From assembly GCF_029887875.1 (NCBI RefSeq), contig NZ_JARXRM010000045.1, positions 296,409-360,408 on the forward strand: a DNA stretch of 64,000 bases, read 5' to 3'. Below are positions 8,504 to 17,664 of the stretch, one piece after another. The stretch's first letter is position 1, and each line of letters begins with the position of its first letter. Both the position numbers and the translations under genes were made by a program. Under the pieces are notes generated by a model. The model saw only the letters and a list, made by a program, of their open reading frames with translations, ran no database searches and was not told where the DNA came from. The stretch is from Luteimonas endophytica (GTDB lineage: Bacteria > Pseudomonadota > Gammaproteobacteria > Xanthomonadales > Xanthomonadaceae).

Positions 8504-10327
8504 GTGCAACCGACCGATATCGGCCGCCCGGACGTCTTCCACAAGGTGGTGGACTGCCAGTGGGCCTGTCCGGCGCATACCCCGGTGCCCGAGTACATCC
8601 GTCTGATCGCCGCCGGCCGCTACGCCGATGCGTACATGGTCAACTGGCACAGCAACGTGTTCCCCGGGATCCTCGGCCGCACCTGCGACCGGCCCTGCGA
8701 GCCGGCCTGCCGCCGCGGCCGGGTGGAGGAGAACAACGCCGGCAAGCCGGAACCGGTGGCGATCTGCCGGCTCAAGCGCGTCGCCGCGGATCTCAAGGGC
8801 GACGTACGCGCGCGGATGCCGGAGCCTGCGGCGCGACCGAATGGCCGACGCGTGGCCTGCGTCGGCGCCGGCCCGGCCTCGCTGACCCTGGCGCGCGACC
8901 TGGCGCCGCTCGGCTACCACGTCGCCGTGTTCGACGCCGACCCCAAGGCCGGCGGCTTCATGCGCACCCAGGTGCCGCGCTTCCGCCTGCCCGAATCGGT
9001 GATCGACGAGGAGACCGGCTACATCCTCGACCTCGGCGTGGAGTTCGTCGGCGGGCGCCGGATCGACTCGATGAAGGCCCTGCTGGCCGAGGGCTACGAC
9101 GCGATCTTCGTCGGCAGCGGCGCCCCCCGCGGGCGCGACCTGGACCTGCCGGGCCGGCGCGAGGCCGATGCGCAGATCCACGTCGGCCTGGACTGGCTGG
9201 CCGGCGTGCATTTCGGCCATGTCACCGCGGTCGGGCGCCGGGTGCTGGTGCTGGGCGGCGGCAACACCGCGATGGACTGCTGCCGCAGCGCGCGCCGCCT
9301 CGGCGGCGGGGACGTCAAGGTGATCGTGCGCTCGGGTTTCGAGCAGATGAAGGCCAGCCCCTGGGAGAAGGAGGATGCGATGCACGAGGGCATCCCGATC
9401 CTCGACTGCAGGGTGCCGAAGTCCTTCGTCCATGCCAGCGGCAAGCTGACCGGCATGACCTTCGCCAGGGTGCGGGTGGAATACGGCGAAGACGGCCGCC
9501 GCCGGCTGGTCCCCACCGGCGAGGCCGACGAGTTCCATCCCTGCGACGAGGTGCTGATCGCGGTGGGCCAGGAGAACGCGTTCCCGTGGATCGAACGCGA
9601 CCTCGGCATCGATTTCGACGAATGGGGCATGCCGGTGGTGGACGAGGCCACCCATCAGTCGACGCTGCCGCACGTGCTGTTCGGCGGCGACGCCGCTTTC
9701 GGGCCGAAGAACATCATCTGGGCGGTGGCGCACGGCCATGCCGCGGCGATCTCGGTCGACCGCCTGCTGCGCGGCGAGGATCCGCAGCTGCGCCCGGGCC
9801 CCGATGTGGTGCTCTCGTCGCAGAAGATGGGCATCCACGAATGGAGCTACGACAACGCGGTCTCGCCGGACGAGCGCTACCCGGTGCCGTGGTCGGAGGC
9901 GGCCCGCAAGCTGGACAGCATGCACGTGGAGGTGGAGCTGGGCTTCGATGCCGCCACCGCCTGGAAGGAGACCCAGCGCTGCCTCAACTGCGACGTGCAG
10001 ACGGTGTTCGTTCGCGACAAGTGCATCGAATGCGATGCCTGCGTCGACATCTGCCCGACCGACTGCATCACCTTCACCGCCAACGGCGAGGAGGACGAGC
10101 TGCGCACGCGCCTGACCGCGCCGGCGATGAACCGCGAACAGGACCTGTACGTGTCTGCGCCGCTGAAGACCGCGCGGGTCATGGTCAAGGACGAGGACGT
10201 CTGCCTGCACTGCGGGCTGTGCGCGGAGCGCTGCCCGACCGGCGCCTGGGACATGCAGAAGTTCCTGCTGCGCGAGGTCCATGCCGGCGGCGACCGGCGC
10301 GGCGCGAAGGCCGAGGCGGCGGCATGA
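8504..10327 (+). CDS. FAD/NAD(P)-dependent ferredoxin oxidoreductase with two [4Fe-4S] clusters (KorC-like; GltD family)
   Basis: About 607 residues. Starts like the glutamate synthase small chain: Cys-rich entry (CQWACPAHTPVPEY, CDRPCEPACRRG) for an Fe-S cluster, FAD-binding GAGPASLTLARDL near 120 and NAD(P)-binding VLGGGNTAMDCCRSARR near 250, then FGGDAAFGPKN closing the FAD site. The C-terminus carries a two-cluster ferredoxin: CIECDACVDICPTDC and CLHCGLCAERCPTGAW. Start GTG 8504 is preferred (GGGGG about 10 bp upstream); an in-frame TTG at 8480 is an alternative. Its stop overlaps the start of the 2-oxoacid oxidoreductase alpha gene (ATGA). Inferred role: pass electrons between ferredoxin, or the oxidoreductase itself, and NAD(P). 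No GltB large subunit is nearby, so it is not glutamate synthase. Confidence 0.82.
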   Translation: MQPTDIGRPDVFHKVVDCQWACPAHTPVPEYIRLIAAGRYADAYMVNWHSNVFPGILGRTCDRPCEPACRRGRVEENNAGKPEPVAICRLKRVAADLKGDVRARMPEPAARPNGRRVACVGAGPASLTLARDLAPLGYHVAVFDADPKAGGFMRTQVPRFRLPESVIDEETGYILDLGVEFVGGRRIDSMKALLAEGYDAIFVGSGAPRGRDLDLPGRREADAQIHVGLDWLAGVHFGHVTAVGRRVLVLGGGNTAMDCCRSARRLGGGDVKVIVRSGFEQMKASPWEKEDAMHEGIPILDCRVPKSFVHASGKLTGMTFARVRVEYGEDGRRRLVPTGEADEFHPCDEVLIAVGQENAFPWIERDLGIDFDEWGMPVVDEATHQSTLPHVLFGGDAAFGPKNIIWAVAHGHAAAISVDRLLRGEDPQLRPGPDVVLSSQKMGIHEWSYDNAVSPDERYPVPWSEAARKLDSMHVEVELGFDAATAWKETQRCLNCDVQTVFVRDKCIECDACVDICPTDCITFTANGEEDELRTRLTAPAMNREQDLYVSAPLKTARVMVKDEDVCLHCGLCAERCPTGAWDMQKFLLREVHAGGDRRGAKAEAAA

Positions 10328-12162
10328 CGCCCGCCCACGCACCGCTGCAGGCGGTCAACGATTTCGTCGTCAAGTTCGCCAACGTCAACGGCTCGGGTTC
10401 CGCCTCGGCCAACGAGCTGTTCGCCAAGGCGATCCTGCGCATGGGCGTGCCGGTGAGCCCGCGCAACATCTTTCCGTCCAACATCCAGGGGCTGCCGACC
10501 TGGTACGAGGTTCGGGTCTGCGAACGCGGCTGGCTCGGGCGGCGCGGTGGGGTCGACCTGATGGTGGCGATGAACCCGCAGACCTGGGACGAGGACCTGG
10601 CCGCGACCGAGCCGGGCGGCTACCTGCTCCACGACAGCACCCGGCCGCTGCCGCGCGCGCGGATCCGCGACGATGTCACCGTGATCGGGGTGCCGCTGAC
10701 GGCGATCTGCAATGCCAACTACCAGGATCCGCGCCAGCGCCAGCTGTTCAAGAACATCATGTACGTCGGCGCGCTCAGTGCGCTGCTGGAGATCGATCCG
10801 GAGGTCATCGAGACCCTGATCGGCGAGCAGTACCGGGGCAAGGAGAAGCTGCTCGGGGCCAATGTCGCGGCCCTGCACCTGGGCCGCGACTGGGTGCGAG
10901 AGCACCTGCCGTACCCGCTCGGCCTGCGGGTTCGCCGGGCCGACGCGGTGGGGGAGCGCGTCTTCGTCGAGGGCAACGCCGCCGCCGCGCTGGGCTGCGT
11001 CTACGGCGGCGCCACGGTCTGCGCCTGGTATCCGATCACCCCGTCCTCGTCGCTGGCCGAGGCGTTCCAGGGGTACTGCCGCAAGTACCGTGTCGACGCC
11101 GAAGGACGCGCGCGCCACGCGGTGATCCAGGCCGAGGACGAGATCGCCTCGATCGGCATGGTGGTGGGCGCCGGCTGGAACGGCGCGCGTGCGTTCACCG
11201 CCACCGCCGGCCCGGGCATCTCGCTGATGGCCGAGTTCATCGGCCTGGCCTATTTCGCCGAGATCCCGGTGACCATCATCGACGTGCAGCGCGGCGGCCC
11301 CTCCACCGGCATGCCCACCCGCACCCAGCAGTCGGACGTGCTGGCCTGCGCCTACGCCTCGCACGGGGATACCCGGCACGTGCTGCTGTTCCCCGAGGAT
11401 CCGCACGAGTGCTTCGACTTCGCCGCGCGCGCGCTGGACCTGGCCGACTGCCTGCAGACGCCGGTGTTCGTGATGAGCGACCTGGACATCGGCATGAACC
11501 AGCGCCTGTGCGCGCCGTTCGAATGGGACGACGCCCGCGCCTACGACCGCGGCAAGGTGATGACCGCGGAGCAGCTGGAAGCCGGGAGCGAGTTCGCCCG
11601 CTACCGCGACGTCGACGGCGACGGCATCCCCTGGCGCACCTGGCCGGGGACACACCCGGACAAGGGCGCGTACTTCACCCGAGGCACCTCGCGGGATCCG
11701 TCCGCGCGTTATTCGGAGCGGGGCGAGGACTACGTCTACAACATGCAGCGGCTGCTGAGGAAGTTCGAGAGCGCCAAGGCGCTGGTGCCGCAGCCGGTTC
11801 TGGAATGCGCAGAGGTACCGGCGCGGCACGGCGCGATCTTCTACGGTTCCACCAGCCCGGCGATGGCCGAGGCGATCGATCGCCTGGGCGCGGACGGCAT
11901 CGGGCTCGACACCCTCCGGGTACGCGCGTTCCCGTTCGCGGACGCGGTGCGCGACTTCATCGGCGCCCACGAACGGGTCTTCGTCGTCGAGCAGAACCGC
12001 GATGCCCAGCTCAGGCTGTTGATCATCGATGCCTTCGACATCGACCCGGCGCGGCTGGTCCCGGTCCTGCACTACGACGGCACCCCGATCACCGCGCGCT
12101 TCATCGCCGACGCGATCGCCGCCCAGCTGCGGCCGGCCGTGCAACGGCACAGCGTGGCCTGA
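10324..12162 (+). CDS. korA: 2-oxoacid:acceptor oxidoreductase, fused gamma-alpha subunit (KorA-like)
   Basis: 612 residues. The first ~190 residues are the gamma (CoA/transfer) domain, seen from VNGSGSASANELFAKAIL onward; the rest is the pyrimidine-binding alpha part, with the hallmark YPITPSSSLAEAF near residue 240 and a GPGISLMAEFIGLAYFAEIP segment followed by QRGGPSTGMPTRTQQSD. This gamma-alpha fusion is typical of aerobic-type 2-oxoglutarate:ferredoxin oxidoreductases. Starts inside the stop of the reductase gene; the beta subunit follows 70 bp downstream. Expected reaction: 2-oxoglutarate (or another 2-oxoacid) + CoA to acyl-CoA + CO2 with reduced ferredoxin. The substrate is inferred from the family and cannot be proved by sequence. 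Confidence 0.85.
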   Translation: MTPAHAPLQAVNDFVVKFANVNGSGSASANELFAKAILRMGVPVSPRNIFPSNIQGLPTWYEVRVCERGWLGRRGGVDLMVAMNPQTWDEDLAATEPGGYLLHDSTRPLPRARIRDDVTVIGVPLTAICNANYQDPRQRQLFKNIMYVGALSALLEIDPEVIETLIGEQYRGKEKLLGANVAALHLGRDWVREHLPYPLGLRVRRADAVGERVFVEGNAAAALGCVYGGATVCAWYPITPSSSLAEAFQGYCRKYRVDAEGRARHAVIQAEDEIASIGMVVGAGWNGARAFTATAGPGISLMAEFIGLAYFAEIPVTIIDVQRGGPSTGMPTRTQQSDVLACAYASHGDTRHVLLFPEDPHECFDFAARALDLADCLQTPVFVMSDLDIGMNQRLCAPFEWDDARAYDRGKVMTAEQLEAGSEFARYRDVDGDGIPWRTWPGTHPDKGAYFTRGTSRDPSARYSERGEDYVYNMQRLLRKFESAKALVPQPVLECAEVPARHGAIFYGSTSPAMAEAIDRLGADGIGLDTLRVRAFPFADAVRDFIGAHERVFVVEQNRDAQLRLLIIDAFDIDPARLVPVLHYDGTPITARFIADAIAAQLRPAVQRHSVA

Positions 12163-12232
12163 TGTCGAATCGTGCTCTCCGCTTCTACGGGAGGGCGGCG
12201 AGCGTTGCGCTGGTGTGGAGGACGGAGGGCAC

Positions 12233-13288
12233 ATGACCTACATCGCCAAGCCGAAGCTGCATCACCCGACCCTGGCCTGCAACGCCATCGGCTTCACCCG
12301 CCGCGACTACGAGGGCAAGATCAGCACCCTGTGCGCCGGCTGCGGCCACGATTCGATCTCGGCGGCGATCATCCAGGCCTGCTGGGAACTCGACATCCAG
12401 CCGCATCGCGTCGCCAAGCTGTCGGGCATCGGTTGCAGCTCCAAGACCCCGGACTATTTTCTCGGCCAGTCGCACGGCTTCAACACCGTGCACGGGCGCA
12501 TGCCCTCGGTGCTCACCGGCGCCAACCTGGCGAACCGTTCGCTGATCTACCTGGGCGTGTCCGGGGACGGCGACTCGGCCTCGATCGGCATCGGCCAGTT
12601 CGTCCACGCGATCCGCCGCGGGGTGGACATGGCGTACATCGTCGAGAACAACGGCGTGTACGGCCTGACCAAGGGGCAGTTCTCGGCCACCGCAGACCAG
12701 GGCTCTGTGTCCAAGCGCGGCGTGGCCAACAGCGACAGCGCCCTGGACATGGTGACGATGGCGCTGCAGCTCGGCGCGAGCTACGTCGCGCGCGGCTTCT
12801 CCGGCGACAAGCGCCAGCTGGTGCCGCTGATCAAGGGCGCGCTGTCGCACCGCGGCGCGGCCTTCATCGACATCGTCAGCCCCTGCGTCGCCTTCAACAA
12901 CCACGCCGGCAGCACCCGCAGCTACGACTACGTGCGCGCGCACAACCAGGCGGTGAACCGGCTCGACGTGATCCCGCCCCGGGCCGAGATCGTGGTCGAC
13001 TACGGTCCCGGCGAGAGCATCGACGTGACCGGGCACGACGGCGCGGTGCTGCGGCTGCACAAGCTCGACGAGGCCTGGGACCCGCGCGACCGGATCGCGG
13101 CGCTGAACCTGGTCCAGCAGCGCCATGCCCGCGGCGAGATCGTCACCGGCCTGCTGTACGTCGATCCCGAGGCACGCGACCTGCATGCGCACCTGGGTAC
13201 CGTCGCCGTGCCGCTCAACGCGCTCGGTTCCGATGTCCTCTCCCCCGGAGCCTCGACCCTGGAACGGATCAACGCATCGCTGCGATAA
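12233..13288 (+). CDS. korB: 2-oxoacid:ferredoxin oxidoreductase beta subunit (KorB-like)
   Basis: 351 residues; thiamine-diphosphate-binding half of the enzyme. Seen: STLCAGCGHDSISAAI with cluster-ligand cysteines, GIGCSSKTPDYFL, and the ThDP/Mg motif GDGDSASIGIGQF continuing to IVENNGVYGLTKGQFSAT. An additional Cys (SPCVAFNNH) matches the fourth [4Fe-4S] ligand in this family. Start at 12233 is fixed by GGAGGGC 3-9 bp upstream and by homology; the frame is open further upstream but has no family similarity. Downstream 13289-13441 is noncoding, with GC-rich dyads and no T-run terminator. Third gene of a three-gene operon for a ferredoxin- or NAD(P)-linked 2-oxoacid dehydrogenation. Confidence 0.87.
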   Translation: MTYIAKPKLHHPTLACNAIGFTRRDYEGKISTLCAGCGHDSISAAIIQACWELDIQPHRVAKLSGIGCSSKTPDYFLGQSHGFNTVHGRMPSVLTGANLANRSLIYLGVSGDGDSASIGIGQFVHAIRRGVDMAYIVENNGVYGLTKGQFSATADQGSVSKRGVANSDSALDMVTMALQLGASYVARGFSGDKRQLVPLIKGALSHRGAAFIDIVSPCVAFNNHAGSTRSYDYVRAHNQAVNRLDVIPPRAEIVVDYGPGESIDVTGHDGAVLRLHKLDEAWDPRDRIAALNLVQQRHARGEIVTGLLYVDPEARDLHAHLGTVAVPLNALGSDVLSPGASTLERINASLR

Positions 13289-13441
13289 GCGCATCGGCGC
13301 GGCACCCGCGGGCGCGGCCCGGTGGCGAGGCGCCGGGCGAACACGACCGGCGGGCGGCGGGCGAGGGCCGCGGGTTGCCGTGGCGGCGCGCCGCGGCGCC
13401 CGTATCGTCCAGCGACCGCCGGCTCCACCCTGGGGCGGGGG

Positions 13442-13831
13442 TCAGTCCTCGTCGTGGCCTTCCAGCACCTTGCGCTGCATGGCCTCCAGGTAGGCATCCG
13501 CCTCCGCGGTGGACGAGAAGATCTCGTTCATCGGTACGGCCTTGACGAGATCGAAGACCTTCTGGATCTGCGGCTGCGGATCGACCACCAGGACCTTGCC
13601 GCCGTGCGGCGACAGCGCCTTCCGGGCCTTGAAGATGGAGCGGATGCCCGCGCTGCTGATGTAGTTCAGCCCGCCGAGCTCCAGCACCAGCACGCAACCT
13701 TTCGGCGGGGCCTGCAGCAGCGGCGCCAGCTGCGCGTCCAGCTGGGCGTAGCTCTGCGTGTCCAGGCGCCCGGCGAGGCTCACGCGCTGGCTGCCGTCGG
13801 CGGGCGGGTGCATCTGGATGTCCAGGCTCAT
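13442..13831 (-). CDS. STAS-domain anti-anti-sigma (antagonist) protein
   Basis: 129-residue single STAS domain (RsbV/SpoIIAA type). Residues 15-115 cover the fold; LELGGLNYISSAGIRSIFKA at about 50-69 carries the conserved phosphorylatable serine (Ser59 or Ser60) in place of the common DSSG. A tail EADAYLEAMQRKVLEGHDED follows. Its start overlaps the stop of the kinase gene by 4 bp, so it is translationally coupled. Expected role: the unphosphorylated form binds the HATPase kinase and frees that protein's target; the SpoIIE-type phosphatase encoded two genes upstream restores it. No sigma-factor gene lies next to it, so the target is unknown. Confidence 0.85.
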   Translation of the reverse strand: MSLDIQMHPPADGSQRVSLAGRLDTQSYAQLDAQLAPLLQAPPKGCVLVLELGGLNYISSAGIRSIFKARKALSPHGGKVLVVDPQPQIQKVFDLVKAVPMNEIFSSTAEADAYLEAMQRKVLEGHDED

Positions 13832-14265
13832 GCTTGCTTCTCCGGTGTATTGACGCGCAGGACCACCTTCAGCAGGTTGAGGTCGCCGTTGCGGCGATAG
13901 GTGATTTCTTCCGCCAGCTGCCTGATCAGGTACAGGCCGAGTCCGCCGAGGGGGCGGGCTTCGATGTCGGCATCCAGATCGGGGGTGGAGACATCGGTCG
14001 GGTTGAACGGCGCACCGTCGTCGCGGAACTGCAGGACGAGCAGATCGTCGCGGATGGCGATGTCGACGGACAGCTCGTGCTGCCCGATGTCGGGGTCGTC
14101 GGGACCGCCGTGCTCGATGGCGTTGCAGGCCAGTTCCTCCACGATCAGGCGCACGTCGTCGCGCACCCCCTGCTCAACGCCGTGGCGGGCCAGTACCGCC
14201 TCCAGCGAGGCGTTGAGGTCCTCGACCCGCGCGTGTTCGCCCGGCACGATCAGTCTGATGAGCAT
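13828..14265 (-). CDS. RsbW/SpoIIAB-like anti-sigma serine kinase (HATPase_c)
   Basis: 145 residues, a bare GHKL ATPase domain. Seen: N-box VRLIVEELACNAIEHGG around 40-57, G1-like DDGAPFNP near 96, G2 GGLGLYLIRQLAEE near 120. No receiver or transmembrane part. Start ATG at 14265 overlaps the end of the phosphatase gene by 16 bp. In the partner-switch scheme it phosphorylates the STAS protein encoded next and, when free, binds its own target (sigma factor or another output). The ATP-binding glycines are intact. The start could in principle be read further upstream, but the extra sequence lies inside the phosphatase in another frame and has no similarity. Confidence 0.85.
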   Translation of the reverse strand: MLIRLIVPGEHARVEDLNASLEAVLARHGVEQGVRDDVRLIVEELACNAIEHGGPDDPDIGQHELSVDIAIRDDLLVLQFRDDGAPFNPTDVSTPDLDADIEARPLGGLGLYLIRQLAEEITYRRNGDLNLLKVVLRVNTPEKQA

Positions 14266-16256
14266 TGTTCGGCTCCGGCTGGGGACCGTTCCGCGTTGTG
14301 CCCGGCCGCGTCCTCGGTCATGCGGATCGCCAGTACCGCGATGTCGTCGTGTTGCGGCGCGCCGCTGGCGAAACCGTGCACCTCGGCGATCAGCCGACGG
14401 CAGTGGTCCAGCGCGCCGTAGTCGGGGCGCACCAGGGCCAGCAGGCGGTCGCTGCCGTACGCCTCGTTGTCGGGGTTGAAGGCTTCCGTTACGCCGTCGG
14501 TATAGGCCAGCAGGCAGTCGCCGGGAGCAAGTCGACCCTCCCACAGCGAGTATTGCTCGCAGACCTCGAAGCCCAGCGGAGGGGCGTTGTCCAGCGCCAG
14601 CAGTTCGGCGCGTCCGCCGGCGCGCAGCAGCACCGGCGGATCGTGCCCCGCGCTCGCCAGCGTGCAGGCGCCGGTGCGCACGTCGATGCGCCCGCACAAC
14701 ACGGTAGCGAACATGCAGGTGTCGTTGCCCTGCACCAGCCGCCGCGAGCCTTCCGCCAGCACCTGTGCCGGCGAGGCGGCGGTCTGCGCGGCCACTTCCA
14801 GTATCGTCACCGTGCGTGCCATGAACAGCGCCGCCGGCACGCCTTTGTCGGAGACGTCGCCGATGACGAACCATAGCTCGCCGTCGCCGCGCTCGATGAA
14901 GTTGTAGAAGTCGCCGCCGACGGCCTTGGCGGGCTCCAGCACCGCCTGCGCATCCAGATGCGAGCGGCCGCAGTCGATCACCCGTCCCAGCGGCAGCATG
15001 GCCCGCTGGATGTCGCGGGCGATATCCAGCTCGCTTTCCAGCTTCTGCCTGGCTGCGCCCATTTCCTCGATCTCCGCCAGCTGCCGCCGGATGGAGCCGC
15101 GGGCGCTTTCAAGGGTGCGCGCCAGCTGGCCCACCTCGTCGTGCCGCGCGACGTGCTCCACCGGGGTGCCGTATTCGCCCAGGCCCAGCCGGCTGGCCGA
15201 TGCCGCCAGCTGCTCCACCGGCCGGCTGATCTTCCTGGCGAACCGGCGCACCAGCAACGTGCTGACCAGGGCCAGCAGCACGCTCGCCGCCAGCAGCAGG
15301 GACAGCGCCCGGTTCAGCCGCGCGACGATCAGCGCGTAGGACTGGCCGACGAGCAACGTCCAGCCGCTGTCGCCAGCCGGTTTTACGACCGTATGGCGCT
15401 TTTCGCCGGTGAGGATGTCCTGGTGCACGTAGTGGGTTTCCTGGCGCGCTCGGACCGCCCGCGCCGCCGGCTCCAGGTCGGGGCGGGCATGGCCCGCGAT
15501 GTAGCCATCCAGGGTTTGGTGCAGGGCCACGCCGGGGACCGTACTCATGGCGATGGTGCCGGCCGGGGCCACCAGGATGGCTTGCCAGCCCGGCAGGTAG
15601 GCGAGCGACTCGATCGGCGCCACCAGTTCTTCCAACGGCAGGTCCAGGCTGACCATGCCGCGCGTGGATCCGTCCTCGCGCGCGGGCAGCGCCAGGTTGT
15701 AGGTGACCATCCAGACGTGCCCGGCGGTGCGGTTGAGGTAGGGCTCGGACCACCAGCCATCGCGCGCCGACAGGCTGCGCCGGTACCAGGCCTGGGCGCG
15801 GTAGTCGTAGCCATCGGCGACGAAGTCGCGCTGCATGCCGTCGGCGCCGAAGTAGCGCGCGTGGCCGGGATCGCCGGGATGCTCGGGCTCCAGCGCGAGC
15901 AGGCCGCCACTGACCCCGGGGGTGGCGCCGATCGTCGCCTGCAGGGCGGCGCTCAGCTGCGCCGGGTCCATGTGGGCGGTGGCGACCAGCTCGGCCAGGG
16001 CGCCGGCGGCGACCGCCGTCATGCGCAATCCGCCCTCGAGCCGCTCGGCCGCTTCGTACGCGCTGGCGCGGGTGTCGAGCTGCGCGCTTTCGATGATGCG
16101 CTCGCGCACCAGCCAGGCCGTGACGATGGCGATCAGCAACAGCAGCGATACCGTCATCGTCCCGGACCACAGCGCGATGCGCGTGCGCAGGCTACGGCTC
16201 CAATGGACAGTAACGAGCGAAACCTCCGGTTCGATTGCTTCGCCGCTGCCGGACAT
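14250..16256 (-). CDS. membrane sensor SpoIIE/PP2C-type serine phosphatase with HAMP
   Basis: 668 residues. TM1 at about 27-49 (SGTMTVSLLLLIAIVTAWLV), then a ~260-residue extracytoplasmic dCache-like sensor (motifs YDYRAQAWYRRSL and WSEPYLNRTAGHVWMVTY are typical), TM2 at about 314-335, a HAMP linker (FARKISRPVEQLAASASRL), a short coiled coil (QKLESELDIARDIQRAMLP) and the PP2C-like domain: GGDFYNF, IGDVSDKGVPAALFMA, LAYTDGVTEAF and HDDIAVLAIR with the metal-binding aspartates. Predicted to sense a small periplasmic ligand and dephosphorylate the STAS antagonist. First gene of a tightly overlapping three-gene operon. A possible -10 (TATGAT on the minus strand, 16289-16294) lies about 35 bp upstream. 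Confidence 0.9.
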   Translation of the reverse strand: MSGSGEAIEPEVSLVTVHWSRSLRTRIALWSGTMTVSLLLLIAIVTAWLVRERIIESAQLDTRASAYEAAERLEGGLRMTAVAAGALAELVATAHMDPAQLSAALQATIGATPGVSGGLLALEPEHPGDPGHARYFGADGMQRDFVADGYDYRAQAWYRRSLSARDGWWSEPYLNRTAGHVWMVTYNLALPAREDGSTRGMVSLDLPLEELVAPIESLAYLPGWQAILVAPAGTIAMSTVPGVALHQTLDGYIAGHARPDLEPAARAVRARQETHYVHQDILTGEKRHTVVKPAGDSGWTLLVGQSYALIVARLNRALSLLLAASVLLALVSTLLVRRFARKISRPVEQLAASASRLGLGEYGTPVEHVARHDEVGQLARTLESARGSIRRQLAEIEEMGAARQKLESELDIARDIQRAMLPLGRVIDCGRSHLDAQAVLEPAKAVGGDFYNFIERGDGELWFVIGDVSDKGVPAALFMARTVTILEVAAQTAASPAQVLAEGSRRLVQGNDTCMFATVLCGRIDVRTGACTLASAGHDPPVLLRAGGRAELLALDNAPPLGFEVCEQYSLWEGRLAPGDCLLAYTDGVTEAFNPDNEAYGSDRLLALVRPDYGALDHCRRLIAEVHGFASGAPQHDDIAVLAIRMTEDAAGHNAERSPAGAEQCSSD

Positions 16257-16575
16257 GGCCGGTAACTCCCGAGCTTCCCCTTCGGGCGATCATAGTCGCG
16301 CCGGGTCGGGTCGAAGGATGCACCGGTCTCATTTCTCGGGGCGCGGCCGGTACCGGCGGCCGCACCTCCCCATCGGCCCCGATCCCGGGGGGGGGGCGCC
16401 CGCAGGAGCGCCTGGTGCGAGGGGGGAACCCGCATGGAGGGCGGCCTGATCGACACGCGGCGGTCCAGCGACAGCACCGGCTTCGGCGTGCAACGCTCGC
16501 GCGCGAGATCGCGGACGAGCGCCGCAGCAGCCCCCATTCGTCGAGCGCGCCTGAGCGCGGCGCAGCCGGGCCGGC
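16257..16575. other. gene-free spacer between the phosphatase promoter and the end of leuB
   Basis: 319 bp without a supportable gene. It holds the probable minus-strand promoter of the phosphatase operon (TATGAT at 16289-16294), a 12-bp palindrome GCCGGTACCGGC at 16346-16357, a run of ten G at 16387-16396 and a shorter run of six G at 16421-16426. No clear intrinsic terminator for the long ilv-leu transcript is seen here. Confidence 0.6.
16387..16396 (+). repeat. G10 homopolymer
   Basis: Ten consecutive G in the spacer downstream of leuB, preceded by ATCCC. It is the longest mononucleotide run I noticed in the window and is prone to slippage and sequencing error. It lies outside any recognised gene. 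Confidence 0.8.
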
Positions 16576-17664
16576 TCAGTCGCGCAGTTCGGCGACGTGA
16601 CTGGGCGTTTCGATGCGTTCGACGACGGCGGCGGCGACGCCGTGGGTGCCGACGGCGTCGCCGCCCGCGGCCAGGTCGGCGCTGAGCACGCCGGCCTCCA
16701 GCGCCGAGTCGACCGCCTGCTCGACACAGGCGGCCTCGTCCACGAGCCCCAGCGAATGGCGCAGCAGCAGCGCGGCGCTGAGGATCGCGCCATAGGGGTT
16801 GGCGATGCCGCGGCCGGCGATGTCGGGCGCGGAGCCGTGGATCGGCTCGTACAGGCCGGCCTTGCCGTCGCCCAGCGAGGCCGACGGCAGCAGGCCCATC
16901 GAGCCGGCCAGCATCGACGCCTCGTCGGTGAGGATGTCGCCGAACATGTTCTCGGTGACGACGACGTCGTACGCCCTCGGCCTGGACAGCAGGTGCATTG
17001 CCATGGAATCGACCAGTTGGTGCTCGAGGAGGATGTCGGGGAACTCGTCGCGGGCGATGCGCGTGGCCACGTCGCGCCATAGCCGCGAGGTCTCCAGCAC
17101 GTTGGCCTTGTCGACCGAGGTGACGTGGCAGCGGCGTCCCTGCGCCAGGCGGCAGGCGCGGCGCACCACGCGTTCGATCTCGGCGACGCTGTAGCTACAC
17201 AGGTCGGAGGCGGAATCGGCGGTGCGGGTCTTGTCGCCGAAGTAGATGCCGCCGGTCAGCTCGCGGACCACCAGCAGGTCCACGCCGGAGAGCAGGTGCG
17301 GCTTGATCGGCGCGGCGCCCAGGGTCGCAGGATGCGGCTGCACCGGGCGCAGGTTGGCGTACAACCCGAGCGCCCTGCGCAACGCCAGCAAGCCCTGCTC
17401 GGGGCGAACCCTGGCATTCGGGTCGGACCACTTCGGTCCGCCGACGGCGCCCAGCAGCACCGCGTCGGCGCGGTTGCATGCGTCGAGCGTCGCCGGCGGC
17501 AGCGGATCGCCGTGGCGGTCGATGGCGATGCCACCGATGTCGTGTTCGGCGAAGTTCAGGGCATGGCCGAAGCGACGGGCGACGGCCCGCAGCACCGCGA
17601 CCGCGGCCGCGGTCACCTCGGGCCCGATCCCGTCGCCGGGCAGGATGACGATCTCAGCGCGCAT
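16576..17664 (-). CDS. leuB: 3-isopropylmalate dehydrogenase
   Basis: Oxidises and decarboxylates 3-isopropylmalate to 2-oxoisocaproate with NAD+, the third leucine-specific step. 362 residues, standard length. Seen: [18 protein letters not shown] at the N-terminus (fixing the start at 17664), the [12 protein letters not shown] and [21 protein letters not shown] substrate-site segments, and the signature [19 protein letters not shown] plus [14 protein letters not shown] near the end. Start overlaps the stop of leuD by 11 bp. It is the last gene of the ilv-leu operon and has an intact catalytic architecture. The longer open frame upstream of 17664 is a shadow within leuD. Confidence 0.95.
   Translation of the reverse strand: MRAEIVILPGDGIGPEVTAAAVAVLRAVARRFGHALNFAEHDIGGIAIDRHGDPLPPATLDACNRADAVLLGAVGGPKWSDPNARVRPEQGLLALRRALGLYANLRPVQPHPATLGAAPIKPHLLSGVDLLVVRELTGGIYFGDKTRTADSASDLCSYSVAEIERVVRRACRLAQGRRCHVTSVDKANVLETSRLWRDVATRIARDEFPDILLEHQLVDSMAMHLLSRPRAYDVVVTENMFGDILTDEASMLAGSMGLLPSASLGDGKAGLYEPIHGSAPDIAGRGIANPYGAILSAALLLRHSLGLVDEAACVEQAVDSALEAGVLSADLAAGGDAVGTHGVAAAVVERIETPSHVAELRD

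Noticed and set aside
8504..10327. Glutamate synthase small subunit (gltD)
   Set aside because: No large subunit is nearby, it has an added two-cluster ferredoxin and overlaps a 2-oxoacid oxidoreductase gene.
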